16,742 nucleotides of DNA from Oligoflexia bacterium. Lineage in GTDB: Bacteria > Bdellovibrionota > UBA1018 > CAIMNF01. The stretch spans positions 1-16,742 of the forward strand of contig CAIMNF010000434.1 of assembly GCA_903842755.1 (NCBI GenBank), in the 5' to 3' direction. Under the pieces are notes generated by a model that was given only the letters and a program-made list of their open reading frames with translations, did not search any database and was not told where the DNA came from. The position numbers were made by a program, and so were the translations under genes. Positions 1 to 6,822 of the stretch are shown piece after piece. The stretch's first letter is position 1, and the number at the start of each line of letters is the position of its first letter.

Positions 1-486
1 GTCGGCCTTACCTCCGGTCATTGTCCACGCGTTGGGACAATCCACACAAGTGGTGTATTCATAATCCTTTACGATAATATGATTGGGCCCGACCAAACTC
101 ATTTCGTCGCCCCTCAGTGCAAGTTTTCCGTTGCTTAAATTACCGTGGTGAACCACACCTGTTTTTTCTTTGGAGTTGATTTCCATTGCATCTGCGCGAA
201 TCACATAAGTGCCCAACTGATAAAAAATTCGGCCCTTTGCTTCCATGTAATCTAAATCAATCCACACCTTGATTTCGTCCGCATGGAGTTCTTCCTGATC
301 TCGGCTGACCATGGCATTTCCCGTCAGGGTCAAAATATTTGTTTTTCGATCTAAAAAGGAATGATCTGCAGAAGTATGCATGGGAATCGCAGCGGCAGCT
401 AGCGCTTGATGAGAGAGCCCCGTTTCCCCGATGCTCGTCATGATGAACCAAAAACACAGGACTAGAGCAATCCCCCTATGCTTCAT
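1..486 (-). CDS. lptD: LPS-assembly outer-membrane protein LptD, N-terminal part (cut by window edge)
   Basis: LptD is the outer-membrane barrel that, with LptE, inserts lipopolysaccharide into the outer leaflet. I translated 162 codons, open to the window edge. The start ATG at 486-484 is preceded by a GAGG-type ribosome site that overlaps the accD stop codon, 5 bases upstream. Residues 1-31 form a signal peptide (hydrophobic LVLCFWFIM, then an Ala-rich cleavage zone). Residues about 38-140 have the OstA/LptA-like beta-jellyroll pattern (LTLTGNAMVSRDQEELHAD, then AKGRIFY and IRADAMEI). The segment YTTCVDCPNAW (144-154) resembles the Cys-containing segment that ends the N-terminal domain of LptD proteins, which argues against LptA. 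Two close cysteines (147 and 150) are present. The barrel lies outside the window, so the LptD rather than LptA call rests on this motif. Confidence 0.75.
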   Translation of the reverse strand, partial: MKHRGIALVLCFWFIMTSIGETGLSHQALAAAAIPMHTSADHSFLDRKTNILTLTGNAMVSRDQEELHADEIKVWIDLDYMEAKGRIFYQLGTYVIRADAMEINSKEKTGVVHHGNLSNGKLALRGDEMSLVGPNHIIVKDYEYTTCVDCPNAWTMTGGKAD

Positions 487-491
487 TCACC

Positions 492-1409
492 TCACTCGTT
501 AAAGTGACACCGCTTTCCCAGTCGGATAAAGCACTGGTAAATTTCTTGTTTCATTTCTTTGCGATGGACAATGCGGTCAATAAAACCATGCTTTAATAAA
601 AATTCGCTCCGTTGAAACCCTTCAGGCAGCTTTTGTCGAATCGTCTGTTCGATTACTCGGGGTCCAGCAAACCCAATGAGCGCGCGCGGCTCGGCCATGA
701 TCACATCTCCCAGCATGGCGAACGAAGCAGCAACTCCACCGGTCGTCGGGTCGGTCAATACGGAAATATAGGGAATGCCTTCGTCTCGGAGCCGCTGAAT
801 TACGGCAGAGGTTTTTGCCATTTGCATGAGCGATAAAATACCTTCTTGCATCCGAGCCCCACCGGACGCGGAAACCACCACCGCAGGAACTTTATCTTTT
901 AAAGCTCCTTCGAGAACGAGCGTAATTTTCTCGCCCACGGCCGTGCCCATACTACCACCCATAAACTTAAACTCAAATACCCCCAAATGAAATGGAAGCC
1001 CCTCTAATGTCGCTTTGCCAGAAAGAAAGGCATCGTTCATTTGGCAATTCTTCATGGCTTGCTTCAGGCGATCTGCATAAGGCTTTTGATCATCAAACTT
1101 CAGGGGATCATTCGATTTAAAATCCTCCCCATACGGCACAAAAGAATTCTCATCCGTAAGTAACGCTATGCGCTCTACGGCAGAAATTCTTAAGTGATGA
1201 TCACACTCCGTACAAACAGAACTGTTTTCCTGAAGCTGTTTGGTTTGAATAATTTCGCCACAACTGGGGCACTTCCCCCAAAGGCCTTCCGGAATTTTTG
1301 CAACTTTTTCGCGCAAATCAGGCTTTGGCTTTGGAAAACCATCTGCTGCAGGACTCAAAGGTGGATTACCCTTAAATCGCGGTGTTTTTAGATCGTCGAA
1401 CCATGACAT
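492..1409 (-). CDS. accD: Acetyl-CoA carboxylase carboxyltransferase subunit beta
   Basis: AccD is the zinc-containing beta subunit of the carboxyltransferase that, with AccA, moves CO2 from carboxybiotin to acetyl-CoA to make malonyl-CoA for fatty acid synthesis in the cytoplasm. The 305-residue protein has the usual length. It opens with MSWFDDLKTPR, typical of the family, and carries the four-cysteine zinc ribbon (Cys47, 50, 66 and 69). The crotonase-fold core follows, with GGSMGTAVGEK (151-161), SASGGARMQEG (180-190) and PTTGGVAASFA (221-231). I see no good Shine-Dalgarno before the ATG. The gene starts 21 bases after the HD-GYP stop, so translation may depend on coupling. lptD follows 5 bases after the stop. 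accA is not in the window. Confidence 0.97.
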   Translation of the reverse strand: MSWFDDLKTPRFKGNPPLSPAADGFPKPKPDLREKVAKIPEGLWGKCPSCGEIIQTKQLQENSSVCTECDHHLRISAVERIALLTDENSFVPYGEDFKSNDPLKFDDQKPYADRLKQAMKNCQMNDAFLSGKATLEGLPFHLGVFEFKFMGGSMGTAVGEKITLVLEGALKDKVPAVVVSASGGARMQEGILSLMQMAKTSAVIQRLRDEGIPYISVLTDPTTGGVAASFAMLGDVIMAEPRALIGFAGPRVIEQTIRQKLPEGFQRSEFLLKHGFIDRIVHRKEMKQEIYQCFIRLGKRCHFNE

Positions 1410-1430
1410 ATTGAGACAACAGTAGCAGCA

Positions 1431-2069
1431 CTAGGAATTTCTTGCATGCATAAATTGAATAAAGAGTGGCGCCAATTGGGGACAAAATTGCCGCCCCGCC
1501 TCTTTTTCAATTTCTTTCATTGCAACTTGCGTGGACTCGGCCTTTTTGTAAGGCCGTTCACTAACGATGGCGTCATACGCATCTACAATTGCAATGATTC
1601 GTGAAGCAATCGGAATTTGGTTTTCACGCAAGCCAAGTGGATAACCGGCCCCATCCCAGCGCTCATGATGGTGGCGAATGGCCTCAGCAATTTGCGCCAT
1701 CCCCGGAAAGTCTCGTACGAGCTGATAGCCTATATCCGAATGTTGCTCCAAGTGATCGCGCTCAATTCGCGTAAGCGAGTCTCTCTTCTGTAGGACTTCG
1801 TCCAACACTCCTACCTTTCCGATGTCATGCAGGAGTGCGGCCACTTCAATCACTTCAATGTTCGCTTCGAGCAGGAGCCATTTTGATCGGAGGTAACTCA
1901 TCCACTCTTGCGTGAGCGAATGGACGCGTACCACATGGCTCCGAGTGGTTTCGTCTTTGACCCCCAAGAGTCGGACGAGATTCGGAACGAGTTCAAAAGA
2001 AGATTGTATGCCGTTTTTAAAAGGAATGACGTTCGACGCTTCGGCCGAAGGGGTCACAGGAACATCCAT
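1431..2069 (-). CDS. Stand-alone HD-GYP domain protein, probable cyclic-di-GMP phosphodiesterase
   Basis: The 212-residue protein is almost entirely one HD-GYP domain. HD-GYP proteins hydrolyse cyclic-di-GMP (in some cases 3',3'-cGAMP). Visible signatures are RSHVVRVHSLT (43-53), the HD pair in LLHDIGKVG (79-87, His81-Asp82), the conserved His110, HHERWDGAGYP (134-144) containing the GYP triplet, and IVDAYDAIVSERPY (161-174). There is no receiver, GAF, PAS or membrane segment; only about 35 residues precede the domain, so any input would act through that tail or a partner. The ATG at 2069-2067 has AAGAGGA about 9 bases upstream. The gene heads a co-directional group with accD and lptD. With the metal-binding residues present it looks catalytically competent, but the substrate is inferred. 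Confidence 0.9.
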   Translation of the reverse strand: MDVPVTPSAEASNVIPFKNGIQSSFELVPNLVRLLGVKDETTRSHVVRVHSLTQEWMSYLRSKWLLLEANIEVIEVAALLHDIGKVGVLDEVLQKRDSLTRIERDHLEQHSDIGYQLVRDFPGMAQIAEAIRHHHERWDGAGYPLGLRENQIPIASRIIAIVDAYDAIVSERPYKKAESTQVAMKEIEKEAGRQFCPQLAPLFIQFMHARNS

Positions 2070-2379
2070 ATTCGCTCGTCCTCTTCCATGAGTAGATTGA
2101 AATTATTTTTTAAGCACCGACGTTCCACGCGTGAATCGGCTTTGGTTTTTTGTCTTGATCCTTAAATGATTTAAAAATTTGATCGATTTAAGTATTTTTT
2201 GGATGTTTTATTGGAGAAAAAAGATTTTTAAAAGGTGACCCCGGCGCTTGATCTTCCTGATCGGCCGGGGTCATGGAGCTTTTCTAAACTAATCTCCCGC
2301 TTATGAATCCATCCATGGACTCAACCACAACCACACATACTCAGGATACGTTAGCTTTGAATTCGGTCAAGCGTTGGAT
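2070..2379. other. 310-base intergenic region between the HD-GYP gene and rsmI
   Basis: This is the longest non-coding stretch in the window. It holds the GC-rich hairpin at 2237-2272 and, between it and the HD-GYP gene, an AT-rich segment that must contain that gene's promoter. No clean sigma-70 promoter stands out on the minus strand; a weak flagellar-type (sigma-28-like) match lies at 2133-2158. The part at 2281-2379, next to rsmI, shows no RNA gene, tRNA or convincing small ORF. The open frames crossing it have neither ribosome sites nor protein-like composition. Confidence 0.6.
2237..2272 (-). terminator. GC-rich hairpin, probable rho-independent terminator for rsmI
   Basis: A perfect 9-base inverted repeat, GACCCCGGC at 2237-2245 and GCCGGGGTC at 2264-2272, encloses 18 bases that contain a further GATC/GATC pairing. 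Read on the minus strand, the stem is followed by ACCTTTTAAAAATC and then a second T-rich run, which gives a moderate U-tract. It lies 107 bases beyond the rsmI stop and before the HD-GYP gene. On the plus strand the trailing sequence has only TTTT after a gap, so minus-strand use is more likely. Confidence 0.65.
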
Positions 2380-3384
2380 TCACTTTTTTTCATTTTTTTT
2401 TAGTTCTGCACTTAATTCGAGCGCTTTTTTGTACGCCAAATTTCGTGCGACAGAAAACCGCCCCGTCACAATTCCCACCGCCTCTTTAGTCGCCACCTGC
2501 GCACTGATGAGGCATTCCAAGGTAACTTCCCAATCCTGCAGCGTTTTTGCGGTCTTAATTTTTACATCTGCTAAATTTAATAAAAAACACCATTCGCCTT
2601 TTTGACTCTCGGGCTGCTCCACTTGGTGTTTGAGCAATCGCTGTAAAAATTGCTCGCCTGCCCCGGCCCAGACCGTTTCGTGAACTTTCGTCAGCTCTTT
2701 TGTAAACACATATTCCACCTGCCCATCACTCCGCTGCGCGAACTGTTCATTCCATTGAGTTAACGCGTGGAGAGTCTCTTGAATACGATGCGGACTTTCA
2801 AAAAAAATAAAAGCACGGACCGACTGGGTCGTTTCAATTTCCGTTAAAATCGCGTGAACTTTCGTGGCTTCGCGAGGAAAAAAACCCAAAAAAGCAAACG
2901 CGTTTTCGTTTACCCCTGCCAATGAAACTAATGCGGTTACCGCCGACGGTCCGGGAATAGAAATCAGTTCTATTTGGGAAAGTTGCATTGCTTCTCGAAC
3001 GACTTTCGCGCCGGGATCGCTGACTCCCGGAGTGCCCGCATCGCTCACAACGCCAATTTTTTGACCTTTTTCTTGTACTAATCTTAGCCGATCCCCAATT
3101 TCTTTTGACTCAGTGTGTTGATCAATGCGCCGTAAGCGCTGCTGATGCGTTAAATCAAGTCCTAGCGCGTGGAGCAACGCTTGGGTATGACGGGTATCTT
3201 CGCACCAAATCTCGTCACAACTCTGCAAAACGCTTAAGGCCCTTGGGCTTAGATCGGCTAAATTTCCAATGGGCGTTGCGATTAAATAAACATGAGCCGA
3301 TTGAGAGGGGTGGGACTGATAAAAAGCCGGAATTTTTTGCCCAGGTCTACTTTGATCGTTGTGAGGGGGTTGATTCATAGGCAT
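2380..3384 (-). CDS. rsmI: 16S rRNA (cytidine-1402 2'-O)-methyltransferase
   Basis: RsmI methylates the ribose of C1402 in the 16S rRNA decoding centre, using SAM. The protein shows the family signatures in order: YLIATPIGNLADLSPRAL (33-50), EDTR (62-65), VSDAGTPGVSDPGAK (113-127), IPGPSAV (143-149), FLGFFPR (165-171), then FFESPHRI and KELTKVHETVW. I start it at the first of two neighbouring ATGs (3384; the other is at 3378). The frame stays open upstream, but that extension overlaps the divergent STAS gene and has no family resemblance. Neither ATG has a strong ribosome site. At 334 residues it is longer than the E. coli enzyme (about 286), mainly through a C-terminal region. The 3' end is very A-rich, with A9 and A7 runs just before the stop. 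Confidence 0.95.
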   Translation of the reverse strand: MPMNQPPHNDQSRPGQKIPAFYQSHPSQSAHVYLIATPIGNLADLSPRALSVLQSCDEIWCEDTRHTQALLHALGLDLTHQQRLRRIDQHTESKEIGDRLRLVQEKGQKIGVVSDAGTPGVSDPGAKVVREAMQLSQIELISIPGPSAVTALVSLAGVNENAFAFLGFFPREATKVHAILTEIETTQSVRAFIFFESPHRIQETLHALTQWNEQFAQRSDGQVEYVFTKELTKVHETVWAGAGEQFLQRLLKHQVEQPESQKGEWCFLLNLADVKIKTAKTLQDWEVTLECLISAQVATKEAVGIVTGRFSVARNLAYKKALELSAELKKNEKK

Positions 3385-3406
3385 TCTAAGAGAGAGAATA
3401 AAGTTG

Positions 3407-3412
3407 AAGGAG
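3407..3412 (+). promoter_or_regulatory. Ribosome binding site that fixes the STAS gene start
   Basis: AAGGAG lies 5 bases before the ATG at 3418. The longer open frame begins at 3292 with no such site, so this decides the start. The site lies just upstream of the divergent rsmI start. Confidence 0.8.
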
Positions 3413-3417
3413 TCAAA

Positions 3418-3792
3418 ATGAAAGCACGAATCAAAAATAACATAGATAGTATCATCCTGTATATTGATGGAAAAGTAGACTACGAGTCCCAAGACGGGGT
3501 TTGTACCTTCATCACGAAAACGCTTTCGAACAACTCGAAAGAAAGTTCACCAAAAACGGTCGTCGTCAATTTAGAAAACCTGGACTTCGTAGGGTCAAGC
3601 GGTATTACTCAATTCGTACAAAATTTAAAAATGATTCACCAAGAAGCTGGTGTCGCTCCCAAGTACTGTGGAGTGAAATCCGAGTTCCAAAAAATTATCC
3701 GCGCCTTTGATGAGGAAGGCGAATTTGAATTTTTTGAGGACGAGGCTTTAAAGGCGCGAGTCGTCTTTAAAAAATCGAACCTTGATCACTGA
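3418..3792 (+). CDS. STAS-domain protein, anti-sigma-factor-antagonist type
   Basis: The 124-residue protein is a single STAS domain. Strand-helix alternation runs from ILYIDGKVDYES (13-24) through VVVNLENLDFVGSSGI (48-63), where the DFVGSSGI loop matches the phosphorylatable Ser site of SpoIIAA/RsbV-type proteins. The candidate serines are Ser60 and Ser61. Such proteins bind a switch kinase or other partner and release a sigma factor, but some act in other pathways. The ATG at 3418 has an ideal AAGGAG site at 3407-3412. An upstream in-frame ATG at 3292 lies inside rsmI and lacks a ribosome site. The gene is divergent from rsmI, with 33 bases between them, and convergent with yraN. No anti-sigma kinase, phosphatase or sigma factor is nearby, so the partner is unknown. 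Confidence 0.88.
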   Translation: MKARIKNNIDSIILYIDGKVDYESQDGVCTFITKTLSNNSKESSPKTVVVNLENLDFVGSSGITQFVQNLKMIHQEAGVAPKYCGVKSEFQKIIRAFDEEGEFEFFEDEALKARVVFKKSNLDH

Positions 3793-3799
3793 TCAACGC

Positions 3800-4168
3800 C
3801 TATCCAAAATCGATAAAATCTTCGTGGTGATCTAGGTCTACCTTTTTACTTTGCTCATCCACTCTAAACCCAATGAGATCCACTCTCACATTGGCTGCCT
3901 TCCCGCGATAATTCCAAACGTAAAGTCTGGTTGCTTTTCGCAGCCGGATTATTTTTTTGGGAGCAATGGTTTCCTCTGGCCGAAGCCACTGCGCTGCGCT
4001 TGTTTTTCGGACTTCGATAAAGACCAAAGTAGTCCCCTGCTCCGCCACCAAATCAATTTCGCCACATTTAAAGCGGACATTTTGGGCAATGATTTTATAA
4101 CCTTGCTGCTCTAGGTGCTCTTTAGCCAATTTTTCATAAATTAAACCATGTTGGTATCGATTAATCAT
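3800..4168 (-). CDS. yraN: YraN/UPF0102 family endonuclease-like protein
   Basis: The 122-residue protein matches the UPF0102 family, small proteins with a restriction-endonuclease/Holliday-resolvase-like core and no firmly established cellular role. Visible are the N-terminal helix LAKEHLEQQGYKIIAQN (14-30), the active-site-like GEIDLVA (36-42, Glu37 and Asp39) and VFIEVR (49-54, Glu52). The last position is Arg where many homologues have Lys. The next segment, PEETIAPKKIIRLRKATRLYV, is also family-like. I start at the ATG at 4168. An ATG at 4213 is possible but would overlap the divergent greB start. The weak AAGGA before 4168 is only one base from the ATG. The gene is convergent with the STAS gene, with a 7-base gap. 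Confidence 0.9.
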   Translation of the reverse strand: MINRYQHGLIYEKLAKEHLEQQGYKIIAQNVRFKCGEIDLVAEQGTTLVFIEVRKTSAAQWLRPEETIAPKKIIRLRKATRLYVWNYRGKAANVRVDLIGFRVDEQSKKVDLDHHEDFIDFG

Positions 4169-4172
4169 GTCC

Positions 4173-4201
4173 TTGTATAAGCAAAGTCCGTGCCTTATTC
4201 T
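4173..4201 (+). promoter_or_regulatory. Candidate sigma-70-type promoter for greB
   Basis: TTGTAT (4173-4178) and TATTCT (4196-4201) are separated by 17 bases. The predicted start point would fall only a few bases before the greB ATG at 4212, giving a nearly leaderless mRNA. That would fit the absence of a Shine-Dalgarno there. It is a sequence match only. Confidence 0.35.
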
Positions 4202-4211
4202 ATGCAGCACC

Positions 4212-4778
4212 ATGAGTAAAGCATTTACGAAAGAAGACCAGGAATCGGACGAACCGCAAGATGCCGAATTAAAACTTTTACCGACGCGAAAAAACTACAT
4301 CACCCCAAAAGGTTTTGCGCGACTTAAAGACGAACTCCACCTGCTACTGACCAAAACACGGCCAGATTTGACTCAAGTGGTGGCCTGGGCTGCCTCGAAT
4401 GGCGATCGATCCGAAAACGCAGATTATCAATATGGGAAGCGAAAGCTCCGGGAAATTGATCGCCGGATCCGATTCCTGACCAAGCGGCTGGAAATCGCTG
4501 AAGTGATTGACCCCGCCCTAATTCAGCCTAAAGCGGGCAAACCGTTCAAAGTGCAATTTGGAGCCACGGTCACCTACCAAACAGAAGCGGAAGTTCGGAA
4601 AACCGTATCAATCCTTGGTATTGATGAAATTGATCCCGCACACGGAAAAATCAGCTGGATTTCACCCCTCGCCAAAGCACTGATGAATCATGCGGTGGGC
4701 GACGTGGTGACCTTTGTATCACCAAAGGGCGAGGATGAACTTGAAATCGTGGACATCGTATATCGGGAAATTCACTGA
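4212..4778 (+). CDS. greB: Transcription elongation factor GreB
   Basis: GreB enters the RNA polymerase secondary channel and stimulates cleavage of backtracked RNA. The 188-residue protein begins its N-terminal coiled coil with NYITPKGFARLKDEL (28-42). It carries the GreB-type sequence RPDLTQVVAWAASNGDRSEN (50-69) followed by ADYQYGKRKLREIDRRIR. The acidic tip residues that coordinate the catalytic metal (Asp65, Glu68) are intact, and REIDRRIR favours GreB over GreA. The C-terminal FKBP-like domain follows from about residue 110. I chose ATG 4212 over the in-frame ATG 4167 because homology begins after it and the longer start overlaps yraN. There is no clear ribosome site. The 3' end overlaps the end of mscS by 7 bases. 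Confidence 0.95.
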   Translation: MSKAFTKEDQESDEPQDAELKLLPTRKNYITPKGFARLKDELHLLLTKTRPDLTQVVAWAASNGDRSENADYQYGKRKLREIDRRIRFLTKRLEIAEVIDPALIQPKAGKPFKVQFGATVTYQTEAEVRKTVSILGIDEIDPAHGKISWISPLAKALMNHAVGDVVTFVSPKGEDELEIVDIVYREIH

Positions 4779-5800
4779 GCCAGCTTTTCTGCGGAAACCA
4801 TTTGCGAACGGGAATCGATCCGGATCTGGGCCAATTTTATCTTTTCCTTAGCCAAAAACCCTTGAATTCGGGTCAAAATTTCGTCTTGTACTAAATAAAG
4901 GCGCCCGTATTGTTCAATAGCAAAAGCAACACGCCAGTGCGCCCCTTTTTCATTTAGTTCCCGAAGCATTACAAAGTGGGGGCGATCATGAACCACCCCG
5001 GTTGCCGATTGAATGATTTCGGAAAGCCCGGTTCTTACTTTCTCGGGGTCAGCAGCAGCCTCTAAGTAAAGACTAAACCCGTGATAAACTGGTTTAGATC
5101 GTCCCGAGTAATTCGTCACTTCGGACTGAGAAATCAGCCGATTCGGGAGCGTAATCACTTCATCGAAAAATCCGTTCAATACGGTCGCCCGCCAGGTAAT
5201 TTCTTGCACAATTCCAACCACGGATTTGGTCTCGGTTTGAATTTCAATCCAGTCTCCGATCTCGTAGGGTTTATCAAACTGGAGGGCCACTCCGGCAAAT
5301 AAGTTCCCCAGCGTATCTTGCAACGCCAGGCCCAATACAACGGACAATAGCGCGGATGTTGCAAGAAGGGGTGCAATATGGACAGCAAAAACGGTGGTGA
5401 GCATCCAGGCTAGCAAAAAAATAGATACCACTAAGGTCACCATGTTGACGAGCAATACCGGAACACCTTCGCGCATATTTGAAAAAAACAAGTATTCGAA
5501 TACGACAATTTTACAAACACGCACCAAAAAATATGCGCCCAGGAACAGCGCCGCAATTCCTACATAATGTTCGGTCTTCAGGTGATCGGTGTGATTTTGA
5601 AAAAACGAGTGCGCGCAATAGAGCACTCCGAAGCCGATAAAACTGGTCAGCGAGTCTTTAAATAGGCCGCGCATCCGCACATGACGGTGCGGCGGAAGGT
5701 CTCTTAAAAATAAGGTGTAAAACAAAAACGAAAGTACCCAAAGCGAGCACACTAAAAACAAGACTTCCAAATTTAACACTTCTGCTAAACGTTCTCTCAA
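4772..5800 (-). CDS. MscS-family small-conductance mechanosensitive channel
   Basis: MscS-type channels open under membrane tension to release solutes during hypo-osmotic shock. The 342-residue protein has about five predicted membrane helices (roughly 11-31, 48-65, 78-100, 113-137 and 140-165). The pore-lining helix and its junction follow as LGLALQDTLGNLFAGVAL (156-173), then FDKPYEIGDWIE (175-186), the hallmark of the MscS beta domain. The rest is the soluble vestibule. It has more membrane helices than E. coli MscS (three). The start is TTG at 5800-5798, overlapping the gpsA stop as TTGA, with GGTGG 5 bases upstream, which suggests translational coupling to gpsA. Its stop codon overlaps the end of greB on the other strand. 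Confidence 0.93.
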   Translation of the reverse strand: MRERLAEVLNLEVLFLVCSLWVLSFLFYTLFLRDLPPHRHVRMRGLFKDSLTSFIGFGVLYCAHSFFQNHTDHLKTEHYVGIAALFLGAYFLVRVCKIVVFEYLFFSNMREGVPVLLVNMVTLVVSIFLLAWMLTTVFAVHIAPLLATSALLSVVLGLALQDTLGNLFAGVALQFDKPYEIGDWIEIQTETKSVVGIVQEITWRATVLNGFFDEVITLPNRLISQSEVTNYSGRSKPVYHGFSLYLEAAADPEKVRTGLSEIIQSATGVVHDRPHFVMLRELNEKGAHWRVAFAIEQYGRLYLVQDEILTRIQGFLAKEKIKLAQIRIDSRSQMVSAEKLAQ

Positions 5801-6822
5801 TCAAACCACCGATCTTCGACTTTTGTTCTGGCCATTAAGTACGTAATGGCTTCGTTCACCGTGATCTCACCCTGAATAATGCGGTAAACGGTTTCGGTGA
5901 TGGGCATTTCGACGTGACGGTCCCGTGCAAACTCGTAAACAATTTTTACGGTCCGCACCCCTTCGGCGACTTGTCCTAACTCGGCCAGTACTTCGGCCAA
6001 AGATTCACCCTTCGCCAAATGGTAGCCCACCCTAAAATTTCGGGATTGGCTGGAGCTACACGTCGCAATTAAATCCCCCATGCCCGATAAACCTAAGAAC
6101 GTTTCCGCCTGCGCCCCCATCGCCACGCCAAAGCGAACCATTTCCGCAAGGGCGCGAGACAACAATAGCGAACGTGTATTCCAACCGTAGCCTAAGCATT
6201 CCAACATCCCGCAAGCGATTGCAAAAATATTCTTTAACGTTCCCCCCCACTCTACTCCAATGACATCTTGCGATCCGTAAACGCGAAACCCTGGTCCATT
6301 CATCAGCGCTTCGCCGGCACGAATCACCTCATCGAATTCGGAGGCAACGACGGTAGCGGCAGGCTCTTTTTTTGCCATCTCGCCTGCCAAATTTGGGCCG
6401 CTGATTGCACCAATCCTTAAAACAGGGAGTTCTTCGCGCAAAACAACCGAAATCCGCTTTAAACTTTTTTCTTCGATTCCCTTTGTTGCATGGAGAATCA
6501 TCTCGGAACCTTTCAAAAAAGGGGCAATGCTTTTCGCTTGGGCTCGGGTTGCATGCGAAGGGAACGCAAAAACAATCAGTTCATAACTCTGTTCGAAGAG
6601 CTTCTCCCACTCACTGACGGCACGAATTTTTGGATCTAAAACCATGTCTTTGACATAATTCGGATTCATGCGCGTTGAATTCATCATGCGAGCTTGATCT
6701 TCGGCGCGAACGTAAAGACTGACCCCGGCACAATTCTGTGCGATGACGTTTGAGAGTACCGTTCCAAAACTGCCGCCGCCCAGCACCGCAACTTTTGCGT
6801 TAGACCAAAAAGCCTTGTTCAT
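5797..6822 (-). CDS. gpsA: Glycerol-3-phosphate dehydrogenase [NAD(P)+]
   Basis: GpsA reduces dihydroxyacetone phosphate to sn-glycerol-3-phosphate, the backbone of phospholipids. The 341-residue protein has the Rossmann dinucleotide loop VLGGGSFGT (13-21) and ATKGIE (112-117, with the conserved Lys114). ISGPNLAGEMA (140-150) and GGTLKNIFAIACG (193-205, with catalytic Lys197) follow, then LSGMGDLIATCSS (245-257) and SRNFRVG. The start is the ATG at 6822, which has GGAG 6 bases upstream. An in-frame ATG at 6846 lies deeper inside plsB and has no such site. It overlaps plsB by 23 bases and mscS by 4 bases. Its product is the substrate of PlsB, encoded immediately upstream. Confidence 0.97.
   Translation of the reverse strand: MNKAFWSNAKVAVLGGGSFGTVLSNVIAQNCAGVSLYVRAEDQARMMNSTRMNPNYVKDMVLDPKIRAVSEWEKLFEQSYELIVFAFPSHATRAQAKSIAPFLKGSEMILHATKGIEEKSLKRISVVLREELPVLRIGAISGPNLAGEMAKKEPAATVVASEFDEVIRAGEALMNGPGFRVYGSQDVIGVEWGGTLKNIFAIACGMLECLGYGWNTRSLLLSRALAEMVRFGVAMGAQAETFLGLSGMGDLIATCSSSQSRNFRVGYHLAKGESLAEVLAELGQVAEGVRTVKIVYEFARDRHVEMPITETVYRIIQGEITVNEAITYLMARTKVEDRWFD

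Noticed and set aside
257..457. 66-codon minus-strand frame at the left edge
   Set aside because: It is an out-of-frame shadow of the lptD reading frame, which has the ribosome site and signal peptide.
2303..2605. 100-codon open frame on the plus strand starting in the intergenic region
   Set aside because: Most of it is antisense to rsmI, there is no ribosome site, and the sequence has no family resemblance.
3782..3796. 15-base palindrome TTGATCACTGATCAA between the STAS gene and yraN
   Set aside because: The stem is short and AT-containing, the loop is minimal and no T-run follows on either strand, so a terminator call is not supported.
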